Made by a program: the position numbers and the translations under genes
Assembly: GCF_003600645.1 (NCBI RefSeq)
Contig: NZ_CP032482.1
Location: forward strand, 1,364,001-1,428,000
Length of the DNA: 64,000 nucleotides
DNA from: Yersinia rochesterensis
GTDB taxonomy: Bacteria > Pseudomonadota > Gammaproteobacteria > Enterobacterales > Enterobacteriaceae
Direction: 5' to 3'
In this document: positions 58,682 through 64,000 of the stretch, piece after piece
Layout of the letters: the number at the start of each line of letters is the position of its first letter
Numbering within the stretch: position 1 is the first letter of the stretch
The notes under the pieces: generated by a model
Told to the model about the DNA's origin: nothing
Databases searched by the model: none
Seen by the model: the letters and a program-made list of their open reading frames with translations, nothing else

Positions 58682-60370
58682 TTAAAGTGTTAACGAAACT
58701 TGTAGATGTTCGGCGACCGGGCCTAAAGCCAGAGCTGGGATAAAGGTCAATGCGCCCACCAATAATACGGTGCCCACCAGCAAGCCGATAAACAGTGGCC
58801 CGGCAGTAGGGAGGGTGCCGTTGCCAGCCGGTTGCCGTTTCTTCGCCACCAATGAACTGGCAATCGCCAGCACCGGCAGAATCACCCCGAAGCGACCCAA
58901 GAACATCGCCGCAGCCAGTAGCAGGTTATAAAACGGTGTATTGACACTGAGGCCAGCAAAGGCGCTGCCGTTGTTATTGGCCGCTGAGGAAAGGGCGTAA
59001 AGCACTTCACTAAAACCATGCGCACCGGGGTTAAGAATCCCTGCGCGACCAGCATCAGTACAGAGCGCCAGTGCGGTGCCTAACAGCACGAGCGTTGGCG
59101 TGACCAAAATCGCCAGCGCGGTCATTTTCATATCAAATACGTCAATTTTCTTGCCGAGGTATTCAGGGGTACGGCCAATCATCAGCCCGGCAATAAACAC
59201 GGTCAGCAGCACGAATAACAGCATGCCGTACAAACCAGAACCGACGCCGCCAAACACCACTTCACCAATTTGCATCAACCACATGGGCACCATGCCACCC
59301 AGCGCGGTAAAGGAGTCATGCATGGCGTTAACCGCACCGCAAGATGCCGCAGTGGTGACCACGGCATACATGCTGGTCGCCAGGATACCGAAGCGGGATT
59401 CCTTACCCTCCATATTGATATTGCTGTCGGCACCCAACAGCATCAAATGCGGGTTCCCGGCCAGCTCGGCGTACATCACTACCACCACCGCCACCACAAA
59501 AATCAGTGACATGGCCCAGAGCAGTGCATGGCCCTGACGGTTATCCCCGACCACTTGGCCGAAAGAAAAACACAATGAGCAGGGGATCAGGAAAATCGCC
59601 AGCATTTGCACAAAGTTGCTAAACGCCGTCGGGTTCTCAAACGGATGTGCGGAGTTAGCACCAAAGAAACCGCCGCCATTGGTACCCAGCATTTTGATGG
59701 CTTCTTGCGAGGCCACCGGCCCCATCGGCAAGGTCTGTTTTACCCCCTCGAGGGTGGTGATATGCAGGTAACCGTCCAAATTCTGTAAGACGCCTTGACT
59801 GACAAGAACCAGCGCAATGAGCAGTGAAATTGGCAATAAGACATATAAAGTGATGCGAACCAAATCGACCCAAGCATTGCCCAGTGTGCTGGCTGAATGG
59901 CGGGCAAATGCGCGGATCAGCGCAAAAGCCACCGCAATACCGGTAGCCGCTGACAGGAAGTTTTGTACTGTCAGACCGGCCATTTGGCTCAGATAACTGA
60001 GTGTATTCTCCCCGCTATAGGCTTGCCAGTTGGTGTTAGTGACAAAACTCACCGCAGTATTCAGCGCCAAATGCCATGATAGCCCCGGCATATTTTCCGG
60101 ATTCAGTGGTAACGAGCCTTGCATCATTAATAGTGCGAACAGCAGCACCACGCCCAGCAGGTTAAAACTGAGAATGGCCAGCGCATATTGCCAGCCGTTC
60201 ATTTCCTGGTTTTTTACCCCACTACAGCACCATAAACCGGCCTCGATTTTTTGTAATGGCGCGAAAGGTTCACCCTCAATAAGACGCGCCAAGAAACTTC
60301 CCAATGGACGGGACAGCACCAACAACACCAACATAAAGCTGGCAATAAGCAGAAATCCTGATGCCGCCAT
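58682..60370 (-). CDS. kdpA: Potassium-transporting ATPase subunit KdpA
   Basis: A 562-residue inner membrane protein related to K+ channels, forming the selectivity filter of the Kdp complex. About ten membrane segments and the filter-like phrases [52 protein letters not shown] and [13 protein letters not shown] are seen. The ATG at 60370 follows the kdpF stop directly (TAAATG). Length compares with 557 in E. coli. Confidence 0.98.
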   Translation of the reverse strand: MAASGFLLIASFMLVLLVLSRPLGSFLARLIEGEPFAPLQKIEAGLWCCSGVKNQEMNGWQYALAILSFNLLGVVLLFALLMMQGSLPLNPENMPGLSWHLALNTAVSFVTNTNWQAYSGENTLSYLSQMAGLTVQNFLSAATGIAVAFALIRAFARHSASTLGNAWVDLVRITLYVLLPISLLIALVLVSQGVLQNLDGYLHITTLEGVKQTLPMGPVASQEAIKMLGTNGGGFFGANSAHPFENPTAFSNFVQMLAIFLIPCSLCFSFGQVVGDNRQGHALLWAMSLIFVVAVVVVMYAELAGNPHLMLLGADSNINMEGKESRFGILATSMYAVVTTAASCGAVNAMHDSFTALGGMVPMWLMQIGEVVFGGVGSGLYGMLLFVLLTVFIAGLMIGRTPEYLGKKIDVFDMKMTALAILVTPTLVLLGTALALCTDAGRAGILNPGAHGFSEVLYALSSAANNNGSAFAGLSVNTPFYNLLLAAAMFLGRFGVILPVLAIASSLVAKKRQPAGNGTLPTAGPLFIGLLVGTVLLVGALTFIPALALGPVAEHLQVSLTL

Positions 60371-60460
60371 TTAAAAGTCCTCCGCATTAAATAAGGCATA
60401 AACCAGATAGCCCAGTAGCAGCAGAACCAGCAGCGCACCACAAATGATGCTGACACTCAC
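60371..60460 (-). CDS. kdpF: Small membrane subunit KdpF
   Basis: A 29-residue single-helix membrane peptide, MSVSIICGALLVLLLLGYLV then YALFNAEDF, that stabilises the Kdp complex. It begins at GTG (60460) preceded by GGAGGTATATC, a strong ribosome binding site, and its TAA is followed immediately by the kdpA ATG. The size, helix and position fit KdpF of E. coli (29 residues). Confidence 0.93.
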   Translation of the reverse strand: MSVSIICGALLVLLLLGYLVYALFNAEDF

Positions 60461-60968
60461 GATATACCTCCACAGGTCTTATTTTTTGATAACCCAGTTT
60501 TTTGATGATCAAGTTTTGATAACCAAGTTTTGATAACAGCAGCTTAGGAAGTTGTAAGAAAAGTTCTTGATAAAAAAGCGGTGAGAGGTGTAAAAAAAGT
60601 ATAAAAACGGTCAATAAATAACCAATGAGTGAGTGTAAATCACTCATTGCCGATGTAATCTAGTCAATCGAGTTATCTGGATCGATATTTTTTTGGTGAA
60701 TGTGTTCGGCTTTCTAATTCACAGGGTTATTAGCCTACGTGAAACAAATTATAAAATTAACTTACCTGTAACAAAATTACAGAATTGGTGGTTTTTTTGT
60801 GCTTTTTACATGATTCAGTGGTCGGATGAGTGGTAAGCTTTCAATCAATGCGGTAAAATTTTGTCCAGTTACCAATTTTGTTTATTTTACTTTCAACGCC
60901 ACGCGGTAATCGGCCCTCTGCGAATTAGGGCTAGCGGTTACATAAAGGCGTTTTAAAGGAGGGTTATT
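60461..60968. other. Divergent kdpF / ybfA intergenic region
   Basis: 508 bp. Besides the KdpE box, it holds a run of near repeats around 60482-60540 (GATAACCCAGTTTTTTGAT, GATAACCAAGTTTTGATAAC), where CAAGTTTTGATAAC-like phrases occur three times. The rest is AT-rich with no gene. Confidence 0.5.
60584..60607 (-). promoter_or_regulatory. KdpE-binding T-rich box upstream of kdpF
   Basis: On the minus strand, TTTTTATACTTTTTTTACACC followed by TCTC closely matches the E. coli KdpE site TTTATACTTTTTTTACACC as I recall it. It lies about 125 bp upstream of the kdpF start. The promoter hexamers downstream were not fixed. Confidence 0.8.
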
Positions 60969-61175
60969 ATGTCCATGTACAACGCATACCCATTGCATCA
61001 GGTTATCTTGCGTCGTATCGCAGTGATTCTGATGGGGTTATTGGCGCTGCCAGTGATGCTTTTCCGCAAAGACCGCGCCCGCTTCTATAGCTATCTGCAC
61101 CGTGTCTGGCTCAAAACCAGTGATAAACCCGTCTGGCTGGCACAGTCTGAAATGGCGCCGCAAGATTTTTATTGA
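60969..61175 (+). CDS. ybfA: Small membrane-associated protein YbfA
   Basis: A 68-residue protein with one hydrophobic stretch (about residues 16-34, [17 protein letters not shown]) followed by [20 protein letters not shown], which is nearly identical to E. coli YbfA. It ends EMAPQDFY against E. coli EKATGDFY. AAAGGAGGG precedes the ATG. The gene is divergent from kdp, as in E. coli. Function unknown; I recall it being listed as DUF2517. Confidence 0.93.
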   Translation: MSMYNAYPLHQVILRRIAVILMGLLALPVMLFRKDRARFYSYLHRVWLKTSDKPVWLAQSEMAPQDFY

Positions 61176-61222
61176 TTGCTAAACTATCAGGTTTGCAACG
61201 GTAAATTGCAGTAAAGTAAAAG

Positions 61223-61252
61223 GCCCGTGGGTGAATGCTCATGGGCTTTTTT
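61223..61252 (+). terminator. ybfA terminator
   Basis: GCCCGTG / CATGGGC stem with a 10-base loop followed by six T residues, 47 bp after the ybfA stop and just before ybgA. It shows that upstream GTG codons in the ybgA frame are not the true start. Confidence 0.88.
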
Positions 61253-61272
61253 ATTGGGTGATGGAGAATAAA

Positions 61273-61764
61273 ATGCCGCAAAACAGTCAGATGTCGCAAA
61301 CACCGAGTATTGTATATTGCCATGCGCGCGATGAACTCGATGCCCTCTGTGAGGCGGGTATTACCCGTGGCAAATTAATGGAGTTTCATAGCCGATATAA
61401 ATTAGTGTTATTAGCGCATTCACAACCGGAATACCGTGAAATTGGACCTTTTATTGCGGCAATGGATAAATGGCCATCATTGATTGAGTTTACTGCTGAG
61501 TATCGCCAGCGTTTACTGCATTTACTGTCCCATTCTCCGACGGTGGCTAACCACACTAATGTGCTGATGCATGTGCAGGGCTATTTTCGGCCTTATCTCA
61601 CCTCAGCGCAGCGTCAGGCTTTGGCACAGCTTATTGATCAATATCGTTTAGGTAAATTGCCTCTCAGCACGCCGATTGCGCAGATAGCGACCTATCAGGT
61701 TGAATTTCCAAATGATTATCTGGCTGGGCAGCACTATTTTACGTTTTATTCAGCGCAAGGCTAA
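61273..61764 (+). CDS. ybgA: YbgA, DUF1722 protein
   Basis: A 163-residue cytoplasmic protein of the DUF1722 family, often next to or fused with photolyase-linked and 2-thiouracil-desulphurase-like (DUF523) genes. The core contains LMEFHSRYKLVLLAHSQPEYREIG and HTNVLMHVQGYFRPYLTSAQ, typical of the family. I chose the ATG at 61273, with GGAG six bases upstream; earlier in-frame codons lie in the ybfA terminator. It ends 3 bp before phr, so the two are co-transcribed. Exact function unknown. Confidence 0.9.
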   Translation: MPQNSQMSQTPSIVYCHARDELDALCEAGITRGKLMEFHSRYKLVLLAHSQPEYREIGPFIAAMDKWPSLIEFTAEYRQRLLHLLSHSPTVANHTNVLMHVQGYFRPYLTSAQRQALAQLIDQYRLGKLPLSTPIAQIATYQVEFPNDYLAGQHYFTFYSAQG

Positions 61765-61767
61765 AGC

Positions 61768-63213
61768 ATGGCTATACATCTTATTTGGTTCCGTAATGAT
61801 TTACGTCTAACTGATAATCTGGCGCTACACGCGGCATGTCAGGATCCACAAGCCATTGTAATGGCAGTATTTATCGCCACGCCAGCCCAATGGGTGGCGC
61901 ATGACATGGCACCGCGACAGGCGGCATTTTTGCTGCAAAATCTGCAATTATTGCAGGATGCGCTCGGCGCACGGGGAATCCCGCTGCACTATCATCAGTG
62001 TGATGATTTTAAGGCCTCGATAATCTGGCTGAATGATTTTTGTCAGCAACAGCATGTAGATGCGCTGTTTTATAACCAACAGTATGAGTTGAATGAACGT
62101 GTGCGCGATGAGGCATTGACGACATTACTGAGTCAACGCGCTATCGCCTGTCACGGCTTTCATGACAGTGTGCTATTGCCGCCGGGCACTGTCCTGACGG
62201 GCAATAATGAAATGTATAAAGTTTTCACTCCGTTTCGCCGTGCATTTATCCAGCGGTTAATGATGAGTGATTGCCGCAGTGTTCCGGCACCGAAAGCCCG
62301 TGCCACCGCAGTTGTGCCCCCCGCGCAACCCTTGGCTCCTTTCGATTACCCACAACAGCCAGTTGATAATCAGCTATTCCCTGCGGGGGAAGAGGCCGCG
62401 CTACAGCGTTTGCGCCGTTTTTGTCGCGAGGATGCGCCGGACTATCAGCAGCAACGTGATTTCCCCGCAGTTGCGGGCACCAGTTGCCTGTCACCTTATC
62501 TGGCGCTGGGAATACTTTCGCCTCGTCAATGTGTTAATCGCCTACGCGCTGAATGTCCGGAGGTGCTGGAGAATGCCGATGGTGGAGCCTTTATCTGGCT
62601 TAATGAGTTGATATGGCGTGAATTTTATCGTCATTTACTGGTAGCCTATCCTCGGTTATGCCAGCACCATCCCTTTATTACCTGGACTGATGCAGTAATA
62701 TGGAACCACTCAGAACAGCAATTAATCGCCTGGCAGCAGGGGCGAACAGGGTATCCTATTGTTGATGCAGCAATGCGGCAGCTCAATGCCACAGGTTGGA
62801 TGCATAACCGCTTGCGGATGATCAGTGCCAGTTTTCTGGTCAAAGACTTGTTGATCGACTGGCGGCACGGCGAACGCTATTTTATGTCGCAATTATTGGA
62901 CGGTGATTTGGCCGCTAATAATGGCGGTTGGCAGTGGGCAGCATCAACCGGGACTGATGCCGCACCCTATTTTCGCATCTTTAATCCCACCACGCAGGGA
63001 GAGCGTTTTGATAAAGATGGCGCTTTTATTCGCCGCTGGTTACCTGAGTTGGCGGCAGTACCCGACAGCGATATCCATCAACCATGGCGTTGGGCCGAGC
63101 GACAGCAGCAACCATTGGATTACCCACCACCGCTGGTGGACCATAAGCAGGCCAGATTGGCTACACTCGCGGCATTTGAAGCCGCTAAGCGGGATGGCAG
63201 CAAGGATCCCTAA
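61768..63213 (+). CDS. phrB: Deoxyribodipyrimidine photolyase
   Basis: A 481-residue light-driven enzyme that reverses cyclobutane pyrimidine dimers. The N-terminal photolyase domain (HLIWFRNDLRLTDNLAL) binds the antenna pigment. The FAD domain has the signatures WLNELIWREFYRHLL, GYPIVDAAMRQLNATGWMHNR and WQWAASTGTDAAPYFRIFNP. Length compares with 472 in E. coli. It follows ybgA by 3 bp, as in E. coli. Confidence 0.97.
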   Translation: MAIHLIWFRNDLRLTDNLALHAACQDPQAIVMAVFIATPAQWVAHDMAPRQAAFLLQNLQLLQDALGARGIPLHYHQCDDFKASIIWLNDFCQQQHVDALFYNQQYELNERVRDEALTTLLSQRAIACHGFHDSVLLPPGTVLTGNNEMYKVFTPFRRAFIQRLMMSDCRSVPAPKARATAVVPPAQPLAPFDYPQQPVDNQLFPAGEEAALQRLRRFCREDAPDYQQQRDFPAVAGTSCLSPYLALGILSPRQCVNRLRAECPEVLENADGGAFIWLNELIWREFYRHLLVAYPRLCQHHPFITWTDAVIWNHSEQQLIAWQQGRTGYPIVDAAMRQLNATGWMHNRLRMISASFLVKDLLIDWRHGERYFMSQLLDGDLAANNGGWQWAASTGTDAAPYFRIFNPTTQGERFDKDGAFIRRWLPELAAVPDSDIHQPWRWAERQQQPLDYPPPLVDHKQARLATLAAFEAAKRDGSKDP

Positions 63214-63228
63214 TCACCTGGAGCCTTC

Positions 63229-64000
63229 ATGTTTTTGACTTATATTTCGACTCAATCGGCAGCAACTGTCAGTCAAGTCAGCAGTAATAAGCGCCGTAAC
63301 CGGCTGCTTAACGCCGGATTGGTTTTCTCTTTTAGCCTCTATAGCACCTTGGCGGCGGCAGGGTTTGAAGTGGTGGCTCTGGGGGTAGATGGCGGTGTCA
63401 GTGATGGCAATCTGACTTCCTATCTGATTCGTGATGATAGCCAGCCAGTGTATTTGGCGTTGGATGCCGGTTCGGTGTTGCCGGGGATAGCCAAGGCGCT
63501 AGATAAAGGTCATTTTTCTGATGTGACAGCCGAACAGGCCGCTCCGCTCACTCGGCAGGGTTATGTTTTTCGCCAAAGCATCAACAGCTATTTTATTAGC
63601 CATGCCCATCTTGACCATGTATCTGGCCTGATTATTGGTTCACCGGAAGACAGTAAAAAAACTATTTATGCATCAGCCGATACTATTGATGTATTGCGGA
63701 ACTACTATTTTAACTGGCGTGTCTGGCCCAATTTTACCGACAGTGGCAGTGGCACACGTTTGGGGACCTACCGCATGCAACTGGTGCGCCCGAATCAGCC
63801 TTTAAGCTTAGGGCTAACCCGTTTAACCGGCGAAATGTATCCGCTCAGTCATGATAAATCGCTATCTTCTATGTTGCTGATTAGCAGCAATATTATCGCC
63901 AGCAATAAGGCGGCTTTTGCCTATTTTGGCGATACCGGCCCGGATGAGATAGAAAAGTCAAAAAATCTGGATACAGTGTGGCGCAAGTTGGCTGAAAAGG
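63229..64000 (+). CDS. cpdP: Class II 3',5'-cyclic-nucleotide phosphodiesterase (partial, 3' end beyond the window)
   Basis: About 257 residues are visible from the ATG at 63229, with GGAG six bases upstream. A basic stretch then a hydrophobic segment (LLNAGLVFSFSLYSTLAAAG, about residues 27-46) forms a signal peptide, so it should act in the periplasm. The class II signature HAHLDHVSGLIIGSP (about residue 124) matches the metal-binding HxHLDHxxGL motif. Other class II segments are SYLIRDDSQPVYLALDAGSV and FAYFGDTGPDEI. The family hydrolyses cAMP or cGMP. It starts 15 bp after phrB. The symbol is by family; E. coli does not carry this gene here. Confidence 0.85.
   Translation, partial: MFLTYISTQSAATVSQVSSNKRRNRLLNAGLVFSFSLYSTLAAAGFEVVALGVDGGVSDGNLTSYLIRDDSQPVYLALDAGSVLPGIAKALDKGHFSDVTAEQAAPLTRQGYVFRQSINSYFISHAHLDHVSGLIIGSPEDSKKTIYASADTIDVLRNYYFNWRVWPNFTDSGSGTRLGTYRMQLVRPNQPLSLGLTRLTGEMYPLSHDKSLSSMLLISSNIIASNKAAFAYFGDTGPDEIEKSKNLDTVWRKLAEK

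Overview
The window is chromosomal DNA from a gammaproteobacterium of the Enterobacterales, most likely the genus Yersinia and probably the Y. enterocolitica side of it rather than Y. pestis. This rests on protein sequences recalled from E. coli and Yersinia, on gene order that follows the E. coli rlpA to phr arc (minute 14-16), and on 127-bp ERIC repeats of the kind abundant in yersiniae. No search was run, so the species is not fixed.

Layout, left to right. (1) 1-10206, minus strand: the elongasome and housekeeping operon leuS-lptE-holA-nadD, then rsfS-rlmH-mrdA-mrdB-rlpA. The cobC gene found between nadD and rsfS in E. coli is absent and two ERIC repeats fill the gap; one of them supplies the nadD stop codon. 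(2) 10571-15408: ybeL, rihA and the glutamate/aspartate ABC operon gltIJKL, with a SroC-like structured spacer. (3) 16016-22596: a PPOX-type flavoprotein gene, then miaB and the ybeZ-ybeY-corC-lnt operon. (4) 22841-26197: ubiF, an IS10-like insertion sequence, and a six-gene Met-Leu-Gln-Gln-Met-Gln tRNA operon whose UUCG-loop terminator the insertion sequence has split. (5) 26382-42056: asnB and the amino-sugar regulon nagD-nagC-nagA-nagB / nagE, then glnS, then chiP-chiQ-chb for chitosugar uptake and hydrolysis. (6) 42499-50247: fur, fldA, a chemoreceptor with a candidate flagellar sigma-28 promoter, ybfE, ybfF, seqA, pgm. (7) 50333-52362: an AT-rich insert with an orphan RTX-repeat protein and a half-size EamA transporter. 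(8) 52456-64000: the kdpFABCDE potassium system, ybfA, ybgA, phr and the start of a class II cyclic-nucleotide phosphodiesterase.

How the parts work together. Chitin-derived sugars would cross the outer membrane through ChiP, be split by the exported GH20 enzyme, enter through the NagE phosphotransferase, and be deacetylated and deaminated by NagA and NagB. NagC would repress the set. The nagB/nagE gap holds two NagC-type boxes about 95 bp apart around a CRP-type site, and the chiP ribosome binding site carries a 13-nt match to the ChiX small RNA. The kdp genes form a complete potassium pump with its two-component regulator and a KdpE-type T-rich box.

Most of the window is conserved core genome. 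The unusual material is the IS10-like element in the tRNA terminator with its IS10-style self-regulation features, the ERIC/gene fusion at nadD, the orphan RTX protein, the repeats around ybfE, and several candidate RNA or protein regulatory sites. I did not find a convincing new multi-gene system.
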